A DNA stretch of 64,000 nt from Streptomyces sp. NBC_00691 (GTDB lineage: Bacteria > Actinomycetota > Actinomycetes > Streptomycetales > Streptomycetaceae), in assembly GCF_036226665.1 (NCBI RefSeq), contig NZ_CP109007.1, forward strand, positions 3,140,501-3,204,500, in the 5' to 3' direction. The notes under the pieces are model-generated. The model had not been told where the DNA came from. It saw nothing but the letters and a program-made list of their open reading frames with translations, and made no database searches. Shown here piece after piece: positions 18,362 through 26,969 of the stretch. Made by a program: the position numbers and the translations under genes. The number at the start of each line of letters is the position of its first letter. Position 1 is the first letter of the stretch.

Positions 18362-18743
18362 GACGCCCTCTCCTTCGGAGTGAGTGGCGGCGGGCTCTCA
18401 CGGGGTTGCGTCACCGGTCCCGTCGGCGACGCACGTCAGAGGCCGCCGGCAGGAAGGGGTACACCGGCTGCGCTCCGCGGCGGCGCTGCCACGGGGCGAT
18501 TGCTTTTGAGCCGGGACAGTAGCGACCCGCTCCGCTCAGCGGAAGACCTCGTCCAGAATCCGGGCGCCGGCGAGCGAATAGAGACGGTTCGGGACCTTCG
18601 TCGGTCGCACGCGGGACTTTGGCTGACAAGATCGGCTTTGTCGTACACGTAGCGTGGAAGGGCCCGGAGGCCGACCGTGGGGGCCGGTCTCCGACGCCGG
18701 TCCCGCCGCGGTTCCTTCACCGGTTCCGCCGCCGCGGGACGAG
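18362..18743. other. Gene-free stretch upstream of the IclR gene
   Basis: About 380 bp without a convincing reading frame. The segment 18490-18650 is less G+C-rich than the coding DNA around it. It holds the short inverted repeat GACAA-N8-TTGTC near 18624-18641. The IclR promoter should be close to 18362. I see no tRNA or other recognisable RNA. Confidence 0.3.
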
Positions 18744-18777
18744 TGAGGCCCGTACGAACGCCGTCGTACGGGCCTCA
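18744..18777 (-). terminator. Strong terminator of the SF2 helicase gene
   Basis: A perfect 14-bp stem, TGAGGCCCGTACGA (18744-18757) with TCGTACGGGCCTCA (18764-18777), and a six-base loop. It lies about 70 bp beyond the helicase stop codon on the minus strand. Confidence 0.8.
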
Positions 18778-18809
18778 GTCACGCTCAGGGGCGGGGTGGC
18801 CGGAACGGG

Positions 18810-18866
18810 TCACCGCATCCGGGTGGCCCGCTTCCGCGGGCGGGAATCACCGCATCCGGGTGGCCC
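18810..18866. repeat. Direct repeat duplicating the 3' end of the helicase gene
   Basis: TCACCGCATCCGGGTGGCCC occurs at 18810-18829 and again at 18847-18866. The second copy is the last six codons and stop of the helicase gene; the first is an untranslated duplicate 37 bp downstream of it. It looks like a small tandem duplication across the stop codon. Confidence 0.8.
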
Positions 18867-20637
18867 ACTCCTGCACCTTCTTGATCCGTTCCCGGATCTG
18901 GCCGGCGGTGGCCTCCGCGCTGGGCGGCCCGCCGCAGACCCGGCGGAGCTCCGTGTGGATCACACCGTGGGGCTTGCCGGTCTGATGGACGTACGCGCCG
19001 ACCATGGTGTTGAGCTGCTTGCGCAGCTCCAGAAGCTCCTTGTGGGAAACGACAGGGCGCCGCTCGGCGGGAAGTTCGAGCAGATCCGCCTCCTCGTCCG
19101 GCTTCTTGCGGCTGTGCGCGATCTGCCGGGCCTGGCGCTTCTGGAGGAGCAGCTGGACCTGGTCGGGTTCGAGGAGACCCGGGATGCCGAGGTAGTCCTG
19201 CTCCTCTGCGCTGCCCGGGTGGGCCTGCATGCCGAACTCGGCGCTGTTGTAGAGGACGCGGTCGAAGACGGCGTCGGACTCCAGCGCCTCGAAGGGCAGC
19301 ATGTCCTGCTCGCCGGTGTCCTCGTCCTGCTGCCGCTCCGCCTCGGCGAGTTCCTTCTCGGACTCGGCGTACGGGTCCTCCTCGCCCTGCTTCTTCGGCT
19401 TGTCGAGGACGTGGTCGCGCTCGACCTCCATCTCGTTGGCGAAGCCGAGGAGGCTGGGGATCGTCGGAAGGAACACGGAGGCGGTCTCGCCGCGCCTGCG
19501 CGAACGCACGAAGCGGCCGACGGCCTGGGCGAAGAAGAGCGGGGTCGAGATCGTCGTCGCGTACACCCCCACGGAGAGGCGGGGCACGTCGACGCCCTCG
19601 GACACCATGCGGACGGCGACCATCCAGCGGTCGTTGCTCTCGCTGAACTCGTCGATGCGGTTCGAGGCGCCGGTGTCGTCGGACAGCACGACGGTGGCCT
19701 TGGTACCGGTGATCTCGCGGATCAGCTTGGCGTACGAGCGGGCCGAGTCCTGGTCGGAGGCGATGACGAGGCCGCCCGCGTCCGGGATGGACTTGCGGAC
19801 CTCGGTGAGCCGCTGGTCGGCGGCGCGCAGGACGTTCGGCATCCAGTCGCCCTTCGCGTCCAGGGCGGTCCGCCAGGCCTGCGAGACGGCGTCCTTCGTC
19901 ATCGGCTCGCCGAGCCGGGCGGCGATCTCGTCTCCGGCCTTGGTCCGCCAGCGCATGTTGCCGCTGTAGGAGAGGAAGATGACGGGCCGGACGACACCGT
20001 CGCCGAGGGCGTTGCCGTAGCCGTAGGTGTAGTCGGCGGAGGACCGCCGGATGCCGTCGTTCCCCTCCTCGTACGTGACGAAGGGGATCGGGTTGGTGTC
20101 GGAACGGAACGGGGTGCCGGTCAGCGCGAGGCGCCGCGTGGCGGGCTCGAAGGCCTCCAGGCACGCCTCGCCCCAGGACTTGGAGTCACCGGCGTGGTGG
20201 ATCTCGTCGAGGATGACGAGGGTCTTGCGCTGCTCGCAGCGGTTGCGGTGGAGCATCGGGCGGACGCCCACACCGGCATAGGTGATGGCGACGCCGTCGT
20301 ACTCCTTGCTGAGCGGCCCGGCGCTGTAGTCCGGGTCCAGCTTGATCCCTATCCGCGCGGCGGCGGCGGCCCACTGCTTCTTGAGGTGCTCGGTGGGCGC
20401 GATCACGGTGATCTGCTGCACGACGTGGTGGTGCAGCAGCCACGACGCGAGGGTCAGGGCGAAGGTCGTCTTGCCGGCGCCTGGTGTGGCGACCGCGAGG
20501 AAGTCACGGGGCTGCTCCTGGATGTATCTCTCCATCGCGCCCTGCTGCCAGGCACGCAGCTTGCCGGCGGTACCCCACGGGGCCCGTCCTGGGAAGGCGG
20601 GAGAAAGGTGATGGGAGGAAGTGGTGGTAGTAGTCAC
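18847..20637 (-). CDS. DEAD/DEAH-box (SF2) helicase
   Basis: A 596-residue ATPase with superfamily 2 helicase motifs. Motif I is TPGAGKT (51-57), motif II DEIHH (144-148), motif III LTGTPFRSD, and motif VI FAQAVGRFVRSRR. The layout resembles the helicase subunit of type III restriction and XPB/SSL2-like proteins, but there is no nuclease or methylase domain and no modification gene nearby. A highly charged stretch (KPKKQGEEDPYAESEKELAEAERQQDEDTGEQD) separates the core from a helical C-terminus. It is probably a housekeeping DNA helicase of unknown pathway. A strong terminator follows. Confidence 0.88.
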   Translation of the reverse strand: MTTTTTSSHHLSPAFPGRAPWGTAGKLRAWQQGAMERYIQEQPRDFLAVATPGAGKTTFALTLASWLLHHHVVQQITVIAPTEHLKKQWAAAAARIGIKLDPDYSAGPLSKEYDGVAITYAGVGVRPMLHRNRCEQRKTLVILDEIHHAGDSKSWGEACLEAFEPATRRLALTGTPFRSDTNPIPFVTYEEGNDGIRRSSADYTYGYGNALGDGVVRPVIFLSYSGNMRWRTKAGDEIAARLGEPMTKDAVSQAWRTALDAKGDWMPNVLRAADQRLTEVRKSIPDAGGLVIASDQDSARSYAKLIREITGTKATVVLSDDTGASNRIDEFSESNDRWMVAVRMVSEGVDVPRLSVGVYATTISTPLFFAQAVGRFVRSRRRGETASVFLPTIPSLLGFANEMEVERDHVLDKPKKQGEEDPYAESEKELAEAERQQDEDTGEQDMLPFEALESDAVFDRVLYNSAEFGMQAHPGSAEEQDYLGIPGLLEPDQVQLLLQKRQARQIAHSRKKPDEEADLLELPAERRPVVSHKELLELRKQLNTMVGAYVHQTGKPHGVIHTELRRVCGGPPSAEATAGQIRERIKKVQEWATRMR

Positions 20638-20746
20638 GATCTCCGGGTTCGACGCTCGTCCAGATATGACAACCGGGCCACCTTACCGGCGGCCCGGCCG
20701 GAACGTCGTACGCGACGGGGCGGGCGGGCCCCGGGTGCGACTCAGC

Positions 20747-21130
20747 TCACGTCGCCTCGTGGAGGCCCCGGAGCCTCCGCGCGATCAGGGTGACGTCCTC
20801 CAGCTCACCGGCCGCCACCTCGATGACCAGCTTGTACGCCTCGTCCTGGTCGACCTCGACCATGTCCCGGCCGTTGAGGTCGAGGAAGACGACCGTGCAC
20901 ATCCACGCCATGCGCTTGTTGCCGTCCACCAGGGGGCGGTTCACGGCGAGCGACTGCAGCAGAGAGGCGGCCTTCTCGAAGAGGTCGGTGTACGCCTCGA
21001 TCCCGTACATCTGCGACCGGGGACGGTGTACGGCCGACTTGAGCAGGCCGAGGTCGCGCACGGCGATCCGCTGCCCGGCGCAGGCGAGGTCCGCGAGTTC
21101 GAGGACCTCTTCGGCGGTCAGGTACTTCAT
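20747..21130 (-). CDS. Doc-like Fic-fold toxin with altered active-site motif
   Basis: A 127-residue protein matching the Doc branch of the Fic/Doc family, whose members phosphorylate EF-Tu. Family landmarks are RDLGLLKSAVHRPRSQMYG near residue 25 and the motif NRPLVDGNKR at 64-73. The canonical motif is HxFx(D/N)(A/G)NKR; here the first His is Arg65 and the Phe is Leu67, while Asp69 to Arg73 are intact. The key His is therefore missing and the toxin may be inactive or altered. The ATG directly follows the stop codon of the upstream ribbon-helix-helix gene, so the two form a toxin-antitoxin-like pair. Confidence 0.8.
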   Translation of the reverse strand: MKYLTAEEVLELADLACAGQRIAVRDLGLLKSAVHRPRSQMYGIEAYTDLFEKAASLLQSLAVNRPLVDGNKRMAWMCTVVFLDLNGRDMVEVDQDEAYKLVIEVAAGELEDVTLIARRLRGLHEAT

Positions 21131-21334
21131 CTACTCCCCCAGCCGCTTCAGCAGCTCCGCGTGACGCAGGGCGTACTTGGCGCCGAGCTTGCGCACGGCC
21201 TCCCGATCGACCTCCTGTTCCAGGTAGCGGTCGATCGCCTGGAGTACCACGGCGTGCATGCTCCGGCCCTCCTCCTCAGCGCGGAGCTTGAGGGCCTCTT
21301 GCTGGTCGTCGCGGAGACGCAGGTTCATAGCCAT
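21131..21334 (-). CDS. Ribbon-helix-helix antitoxin-like protein
   Basis: A 67-residue protein starting MAMNLRLRDDQQEALKLRAEEEGRSMHAVVLQAID. This has the short strand (NLRLR) and two helices of an Arc/CopG ribbon-helix-helix DNA-binding domain, followed by a charged helical tail for toxin contact. Its TAG abuts the Doc ATG with no gap. Classical Doc partners are Phd-type antitoxins; an RHH partner is a variant seen in actinobacteria. It probably represses its own operon and neutralises the neighbour. Confidence 0.8.
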   Translation of the reverse strand: MAMNLRLRDDQQEALKLRAEEEGRSMHAVVLQAIDRYLEQEVDREAVRKLGAKYALRHAELLKRLGE

Positions 21335-21378
21335 ACCGCAACGGTACCAATGGCGGGGTCAGAGTGGTACCACCCGGC

Positions 21379-22908
21379 TCAGGCCCGTACCGGGGCCGCG
21401 TGCAGCCGCGTCGCGACCCACGCGCCCACCGCCGCGACCCCCGCCATCGGCAGGAAGACGGCCGCGAAGGCCCCCGGGTGGGAGCCCGTGGACGCGGAGG
21501 ACGTGACGGCGTGGCCGACCGCGCCGCCGCCGAGCGCGGCGAAGGCCGCGCCGCCCGCGGCGAGCAGCAGGACGTTCGAGAGGCCGTCGGAGATCTGGAG
21601 GGCGGCGGAGTTCGCGCCGACCTCCTCGGGCGCGGAGAGCTTCATGAGGAGCACGCTCGTCGAGGCGATCACGGCCCCCATGCCGAGACAGCCGAGCCCC
21701 CAGGCCGCCGCGACCACCCACACCGGCACGGCCGTGATCAGCACGGTCGGCGCCGCCGCGATGGCGATCGCGACCAGGACCATGCCGAGGACGACGAGCC
21801 GTTCCCGGTACGGCTCCGTCCACGGCCGGGCCTGGACCCAGGAGCCGAGGGCCCAGGTGAGGCCGCCGGCGGCGAGGGAGAGGCCGGCCAGGGTGGGACT
21901 CAGGCCCCGCTGGGTGACCAGCATCAGCGGCACGAAGGACTCCGCCGCGATGAAGGCACCCGCGGCGATGCCCCGGAGCAGGACGACGGACGGCAGACCG
22001 CGGGCTGCCCGGTAGGTGCCGTGCGGCAGGAGCCCGCGGACGGCGGGCACGAGGAACGCGATGCCGGCCGCCGCCGGCAGCAGGGAGAGCCACCGCAGCT
22101 CCTGGCCCGCGTACTGGAGCAGCGCCGCCCCCGCCGAGATGCCGAGCGCGAGCCGGATCCGGCGCCGGTCCCAGGGCGCGACGGGCGCGGCCGGGTCGGC
22201 CGGACCCGAGGCGGTGCGGCGGATCGCGGGGAGCGCGAGGGCCAGCGGGAAGACGACGAGCACGGGGATGCCGACGAAGACCCAGCGCCAGCCGAGGTGC
22301 TCGGTGATCGTTCCGGCGGCGAGCGGTCCGACGACGGAGGGGACGACCCAGCTCGCGGCGAACGCCGCCATGATCGCGGGTCTGAGGTGCTCGGCATAGG
22401 CCCGGCCGACGACCACGTACAGGGCGACGATGACGAGCCCCCCGCCGAGGCCCTGGACGGCCCGCCCGAGGATGAACATCCACATCGCGCCCGCGGTCCC
22501 GGAGAGCAGCAGTCCGGCGGCGAAGGCGCTGATCCCGGCGGTGAGCGGCGCGAGCGGCCCGAGCCGGTCGGACCACTGTCCGGCCAGGACCATGGCGAAG
22601 AGGCTGGTGGTGAAGTAGGCCGAGAAGGCGAAGGCGTAGAGGGGGATGCCGTTCAGCTCGCGGGCGGCCACGGGCATGGCCGTGCCGACGGCGGTCGCCT
22701 CGAAGGCGATGAGCAGGACGACGGAGACCATGCCGATGCTGAGCGCCCGGTGGGCCGGATCGAGGACGGACCCCTGGGTGACGACGACGGTGTCGGCGGT
22801 GCCGACCGTGGTGCCGATGTCGTGCGGGGCAAGGGATCCGGGTCTCCGGGCGACGTCGGCGGCTATGTCCGCGTCCGCCTCGGCGTCACGGGGTTCGAGG
22901 GCGCTCAT
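21379..22908 (-). CDS. MFS transporter, EmrB/QacA-like exporter
   Basis: A 509-residue major facilitator. The ATG at 22908 is preceded by CTGGGGGA; the frame continues upstream through repeat DNA but lacks a start with a ribosome site. The first ~45 residues are soluble (EPRDAEADADIAADVARR). A Glu in the first helix (LLIAFEATAVGTAMPVAARELNG) and QWSDRLGPLAP in loop 2-3 match drug:H+ antiporters. About 12 to 14 helices follow. No regulator is adjacent, and the substrate is unknown. Confidence 0.86.
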   Translation of the reverse strand: MSALEPRDAEADADIAADVARRPGSLAPHDIGTTVGTADTVVVTQGSVLDPAHRALSIGMVSVVLLIAFEATAVGTAMPVAARELNGIPLYAFAFSAYFTTSLFAMVLAGQWSDRLGPLAPLTAGISAFAAGLLLSGTAGAMWMFILGRAVQGLGGGLVIVALYVVVGRAYAEHLRPAIMAAFAASWVVPSVVGPLAAGTITEHLGWRWVFVGIPVLVVFPLALALPAIRRTASGPADPAAPVAPWDRRRIRLALGISAGAALLQYAGQELRWLSLLPAAAGIAFLVPAVRGLLPHGTYRAARGLPSVVLLRGIAAGAFIAAESFVPLMLVTQRGLSPTLAGLSLAAGGLTWALGSWVQARPWTEPYRERLVVLGMVLVAIAIAAAPTVLITAVPVWVVAAAWGLGCLGMGAVIASTSVLLMKLSAPEEVGANSAALQISDGLSNVLLLAAGGAAFAALGGGAVGHAVTSSASTGSHPGAFAAVFLPMAGVAAVGAWVATRLHAAPVRA

Positions 22909-23210
22909 TCCCCCAGAGTAAGAGGTGAAGAAGCAAATGACCCCTGTCAGGAGTCCCGGAACGACTCGGTCCTTGGACGTACGCCGGACGCACCGGGGAC
23001 CGCACCACGGCCGCGCCACGGACGCAACCGCAAGGCCCACCACGGCCGCGCCACGGACAGAACCGCAGACCCACCACGGCCGCCCCCGCCCACCCCGGAC
23101 GCCCCACTGTGAACGCCGTGTGGCAGCACCGTTGCAGTCACGTGGCACGACCCCGTGACCCCTTGAGCCCCTCCCTGCACCCGCCTACGGTCGTACTCGT
23201 TGCACCACAT
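22909..23210. repeat. Intergenic region with 34-35 bp tandem repeats before tRNA-Cys
   Basis: Two near-identical units beginning ACCACGGCCGCGCCACGGAC lie at 23004-23038 and 23039-23072, with a partial third copy from 23073. They sit between the MFS start and the tRNA gene. The remainder (23100-23210) must hold the tRNA promoter, but I cannot point to clear hexamers. No gene is visible. Confidence 0.6.
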
Positions 23211-23285
23211 GACCGTGTGCCCGAGTGGTTGAGGGGCTCGCCTGCAAAGCGAGTTACGTGGGTTCGAATCCCGCCACGGTCTCCA
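23211..23285 (+). tRNA. tRNA-Cys (anticodon GCA), CCA encoded
   Basis: The acceptor stem GACCGTG (23211-23217) pairs with CACGGTC (23275-23281), followed by discriminator T and genomic CCA (23283-23285). The anticodon arm is CTCGC-CTGCAAA-GCGAG, giving anticodon GCA. The T arm is GTGGG-TTCGAAT-CCCGC and the D arm CCC-N10-GGG. It serves the UGC/UGU Cys codons. No integrase or duplicated att half lies near it. Confidence 0.95.
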
Positions 23286-23624
23286 AGGAACCTCCTCGCA
23301 CACCCGAGCCTCATCCGCGGGCTCGGCCGTGAACGCCGACCGCATTCGCCCCAGCAAGGCGCGCGCCACCGGACTCCCCGATCGCCACCCTCGGGCTCCG
23401 CGCCCGAGCACGGTCCGCCGGGAATCACCCGGGCTCTCGGGAGCCTCACGCCGCCCGTACGAGCCCTTCACGTTCGCAACCAGGACAGCCCGGGACTTCC
23501 CGGACCCCGCCCTCCTCGGCCCGTCCCGACCCGCCTCCCCCTCACCTCAACCGCCCCTTCGCGTCTCGGTAGGCTCGTCCCCGCCCCGTCACCACGGGCG
23601 CACGGACGACGGGGGGCACGAACG
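23286..23624. other. Gene-free stretch between tRNA-Cys and the kinase-like gene
   Basis: About 340 bp. Open frames cross it but lack a start with a ribosome site and a recognisable product. A GGGGGG run at 23611-23616 serves as ribosome site for the GTG at 23625. No structured RNA or clear promoter was recognised. Confidence 0.3.
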
Positions 23625-24560
23625 GTGGAACAGTCGCGCGCACAGCACGCGTCTGCGGGGCACGCATCCGTACGGCGGGAATCGGCGCGCCAGGAATCCG
23701 CGCGGCGGATCGGCCCGTACCGGCTGATCACCCGTCTCGATCCGCCCCGGAGCGTCCTGCCCTGCCGCCGGTTCGTGGCCCGCACCGAGGACGGCGAGCA
23801 CACCGTGCTGCTCAGCACCCCGCTGCCCGGCACCGATCCGGCCCGGTTCGCCGTGGAGGCCGACGCGGGACGCCACCTCCTCGGCCCGTGGGTCGCCCCG
23901 GTGACGAACGTGGCCGGTCCCGGTGAAGCCCCCTGGTACGCGAGCCCGTACATCCCCGCGCTCCCGCTGCCCGTGGCGCTCGCCGTCCACGGCGGCCCGC
24001 TGCCCGAGACCACCGTCCGGGCCGTCGGCGCCACCCTCGCCGAGGCGCTGGCCGCCGCCCACGGCCAGGGCCTCACCCATGCCGGGGTGTCCCCCGCCGC
24101 CGTCCTGCTCACCGCGGACGGTCCCCGGCTGACCTGCTTCGGCGCGGTACGGGCCGCCTCGGCCGACGGCGAGCCGCGCACCGGCCTGCCCGGCCTCGAC
24201 CCCGGGGCGCTCGCCCCCGAACAGGCCTCGGGGGGCCGCCCGCGCTCGCCGGGCGACATCTTCGCGCTGGGCGCGGTCCTCGCGTACGCCGCCACCGGTC
24301 ACACCGTGCCCGAGCGGGACGAACTCCCGGCCGCCCTGCGCCCGGTGATCTCGTCCTGCCTTGCCCGCGACCCGGCCGACCGGCCGACGGCGGCCGCCCT
24401 GATGACCGCGCTCGCCCCGCCGACGACACACGGGACGGTCCTGAACTCGGCCGGCTCGCTCCTCGCCCCGGGCTGGCTGCCGGGACGGGTGGTGGCGGCA
24501 CTGGCCCGCCAGTCCTCGGAACTCCTCGCCGCCGAACTCCCGGAACAGGCAAGGACCTGA
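23625..24560 (+). CDS. Pseudokinase related to the downstream Ser/Thr kinases
   Basis: A 311-residue cytoplasmic protein with a kinase-like fold but degenerate catalytic motifs. The Gly-rich loop is replaced by RLDPPRSVLPCRRF. The VAIK lysine is replaced by Ser64 (VLLST). The HRDLKPxN loop reads HAGVSPAAVLL (152-162), and DFG reads CFG (171-173). The later APEQASG and GDIFALGAVLAYAATG segments and the RDPADRPTAAAL motif still match bacterial PASTA/AfsK-type kinases. It cannot be a normal phosphotransferase. It lies 145 bp before two active-looking kinases on the same strand and may regulate or scaffold them. No membrane segment is visible. Confidence 0.8.
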   Translation: MEQSRAQHASAGHASVRRESARQESARRIGPYRLITRLDPPRSVLPCRRFVARTEDGEHTVLLSTPLPGTDPARFAVEADAGRHLLGPWVAPVTNVAGPGEAPWYASPYIPALPLPVALAVHGGPLPETTVRAVGATLAEALAAAHGQGLTHAGVSPAAVLLTADGPRLTCFGAVRAASADGEPRTGLPGLDPGALAPEQASGGRPRSPGDIFALGAVLAYAATGHTVPERDELPAALRPVISSCLARDPADRPTAAALMTALAPPTTHGTVLNSAGSLLAPGWLPGRVVAALARQSSELLAAELPEQART

Positions 24561-24705
24561 GACCCCGGACACCCCGGAGAACCGGAAACGGCCCGGTCAC
24601 CCCGGACCCCCGGAAGGCCCCGCAGGTGACCGCTCCGGTCCTCCCTCCGGTCCTCCCTCCTCCCCTGCCCCTCCCGCCCTCCCCCGGATCTGACGGACCT
24701 CATCC

Positions 24706-26898
24706 ATGCTGTCGCCCCTGACCCACGACGACCCGGCCGCGGTCGCCACGTACCGGCTCATCGCCCGCCTCGGTTCCGGCGGCATGGGAACGGTCTATCT
24801 GGCACGCACCCCCGGCGGTCGTACCGTCGCCCTGAAGACCGTGCACGCGCGGCTCGCCACCGACCCGGCCTTCCGGGCCCGTTTCCGGCTGGAGACGGAC
24901 GCGGCGCGGATCATCGGCGCGCGCCACGGCGCGGCTGTCGTCGACGCGGACCCGCTGGCCGAGACGCCGTGGCTGGCCACCGAGTACGTCCTCGGCCCGC
25001 CGCTCGACGACGCGGTCGCGCTCGGCGGCCCGCTCCCCGAGCCGACGCTCCGCGCCCTCGGCGCGGCGCTCTCCGGCGCGCTGGCGCAGCTGCACTCCTC
25101 GGACGTGGTGCACCGGGACCTGAAGCCCTCGAACGTCCTGGTCACCGCGTACGGCCCGAAGATCATCGACTTCGGTATCGCGCGGGCGGCCGGGGACGAC
25201 CATCTGACCCGTACGGGCGCGGCGGCCGGCACACCCGCGTTCATGTCGCCGGAGCAGGCGAGCGGACAGGAACACCCGCCCGCGGGCGATGTGTTCGCGC
25301 TCGCGGGCGTGCTGGTCTTCGCCGCGACCGGCCACGGCCCGTTCGGTACGGGCTCCGCCGCCGACCTCCTGTACCGGGTCCGCTACGCGGAGCCCGACCT
25401 CTCCGGCGTACCGGAGGCACTGCTGCCGCTCCTGACGGCCTGTCTGTCGAAGGACCCGGCGGCCCGCCCCACCACGGGCACGCTGGTCGAGCGACTCCAC
25501 GACGGCCACGGCGAGTTCGCCGACCACCTGCCGCCCCTGGTCCTGACCGACATCGCCCGCCGGGCCACGGACGTCTGGCTGCACGCCCCCCACCGGCTGC
25601 CGGCCCCGGCGGGCTCGGCGGAGCCGGGGGCGGCGGAGACGGTGGCCGCCGCGCCCGTCTCCCGGCGCCGGCTGTTCTCGCTGGGCGGCGCGGCGCTGCT
25701 CGGTGTGGCGGGAGCGGGAGGCGGAGTGTGGGCCTGGCTGGGCTCGCAGGACACCCCCCAGGCCACGGGGGCCACTCCGACCGCCACGGGCCCCACGGCC
25801 GTCCCCGCCCCGACCTCGGCGGACGGGTCGCCGAAGGCCCTGTGGCAGGGGACGTCCCTCGACCGCGAGGAGGCGACCACCCAGCTGCTCGCCGGGGACG
25901 TCGTCGGGTTCGCGGAGACGGTGGCGTTCCGGGTCCTGGACCCGAAGGACGGCCGCGCGCTCTGGGAGGATGCCCTGGATCCTCGCCAGGTCAGCAGCGA
26001 CGGCACCAACTTCTACGCGTCGGCCGGCTCGTACGAAGGACCGGGCGAGCTGCGCGTCCGTACGCTCGACCCGCGCACCGGCGACGACGCGGCCCGGCAG
26101 ATCGTCCTCAAGGGCTTCGACGGCACGAACTCGGGCACCGAACTCCTCACCGTGTCCGGCGGCGTGCTCTACGCCGCCTCCCGCCTCGGCAAGAAGGAGA
26201 TCGACTCCGACGCCAACGAGCGCGGCTGGCACCTGCTCGCCGTCGACCTCCGTACGGGCAAGGAGGCCTGGCGCCAGGCGTACGAGTGGGACGGTGTCCG
26301 CCCCTGGCTCTCGCAGGTCGTCGGCGACCGGCTCATCCTCGGCAAGAACAGCGGCGACCTGGAGTACTTCGTGGTTCAGGCGCGTGACCTGCGCGACGGC
26401 CGGCAGCTCTGGGAACGGCGCATCGCCCTGAAGGACTCCCAGTCCTACAAGCCCGGCCAGCTGGCGATCGACGAGCGCCATGTGTACATCGGCGGCGACC
26501 GCCTCCGCGCCCTGCGCCTCACCGACGGCGGGACCGCCTGGCAGTACGGCTCCGGTTCCACCTACTTCGGTCTGCCGGCCGTCGCACGCGACGTCGTCTA
26601 CGTGCAGGAGCAGCGGGACTCCCCCGGCATCGTGCTCCTCTCGGCCGACAAGGGCGTCCTGCGCTGGACGGAGAGGGCCGCGGGCCGTGCCCTGACCCCC
26701 GAGTACCTCTCCGTCCCCGTGGTCGGCGACAAGTACGTGTACGCCCCCGTGCGCGGCGGGCTGAGCGCGGTGGATCTGGAACTCCACAGCTCGGCCTGGG
26801 TGTTCCCCACGGACGCGAGCCGGTACGTCGTCGACAAGGAGCGGACCCGGATCATCGGGGCGGGAAAGACGTCCGTGACGGCCATCCCGATCGCCTGA
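24706..26898 (+). CDS. AfsK-like receptor Ser/Thr protein kinase with PQQ-type beta-propeller
   Basis: A 730-residue protein. The kinase domain (residues ~16-270) is complete: GSGGMG loop at 23-28, Lys44 (VALK), HRDLKPSN with Asp138, DFG at 155-157 and GTPAFMSPEQ activation segment. One hydrophobic segment at ~323-345 follows an SRRRLF motif (319-324). The C-terminal ~370 residues contain repeated strands and turns of a PQQ-like propeller (DPKDGRALWED, DLRTGKEAWRQ, RLTDGGTAWQY). Topology should place the kinase inside and the propeller outside, as a sensor. It resembles AfsK, which controls secondary metabolism in S. coelicolor, but its order beside a second copy suggests a paralogue. Confidence 0.9.
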   Translation: MLSPLTHDDPAAVATYRLIARLGSGGMGTVYLARTPGGRTVALKTVHARLATDPAFRARFRLETDAARIIGARHGAAVVDADPLAETPWLATEYVLGPPLDDAVALGGPLPEPTLRALGAALSGALAQLHSSDVVHRDLKPSNVLVTAYGPKIIDFGIARAAGDDHLTRTGAAAGTPAFMSPEQASGQEHPPAGDVFALAGVLVFAATGHGPFGTGSAADLLYRVRYAEPDLSGVPEALLPLLTACLSKDPAARPTTGTLVERLHDGHGEFADHLPPLVLTDIARRATDVWLHAPHRLPAPAGSAEPGAAETVAAAPVSRRRLFSLGGAALLGVAGAGGGVWAWLGSQDTPQATGATPTATGPTAVPAPTSADGSPKALWQGTSLDREEATTQLLAGDVVGFAETVAFRVLDPKDGRALWEDALDPRQVSSDGTNFYASAGSYEGPGELRVRTLDPRTGDDAARQIVLKGFDGTNSGTELLTVSGGVLYAASRLGKKEIDSDANERGWHLLAVDLRTGKEAWRQAYEWDGVRPWLSQVVGDRLILGKNSGDLEYFVVQARDLRDGRQLWERRIALKDSQSYKPGQLAIDERHVYIGGDRLRALRLTDGGTAWQYGSGSTYFGLPAVARDVVYVQEQRDSPGIVLLSADKGVLRWTERAAGRALTPEYLSVPVVGDKYVYAPVRGGLSAVDLELHSSAWVFPTDASRYVVDKERTRIIGAGKTSVTAIPIA

Positions 26899-26969
26899 CC
26901 CGCGCCTCGCCGCCGCGCGCATGAGCGGCCACCGACCATCCTCCCTCCACTCCCTTCCCGGAGAGCCCC

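Noticed and set aside
18436..18720. 94-residue minus-strand frame upstream of the IclR gene
   Set aside because: Arg-rich, no ribosome site and no recognisable motif; the region also has lower G+C than genes.
18847..20637. Helicase as part of a restriction or phage-defence system
   Set aside because: No nuclease, methylase or other defence gene is adjacent; neighbours are a TA-like pair and an ordinary IclR regulator.
22909..23090. Tandem repeats as a CRISPR array
   Set aside because: Units directly abut without unique spacers, only 2.5 copies exist, and no cas genes occur.
23211..23285. tRNA-Cys as attachment site of an integrated element
   Set aside because: No integrase, excisionase or duplicated tRNA 3' end is present on either side.
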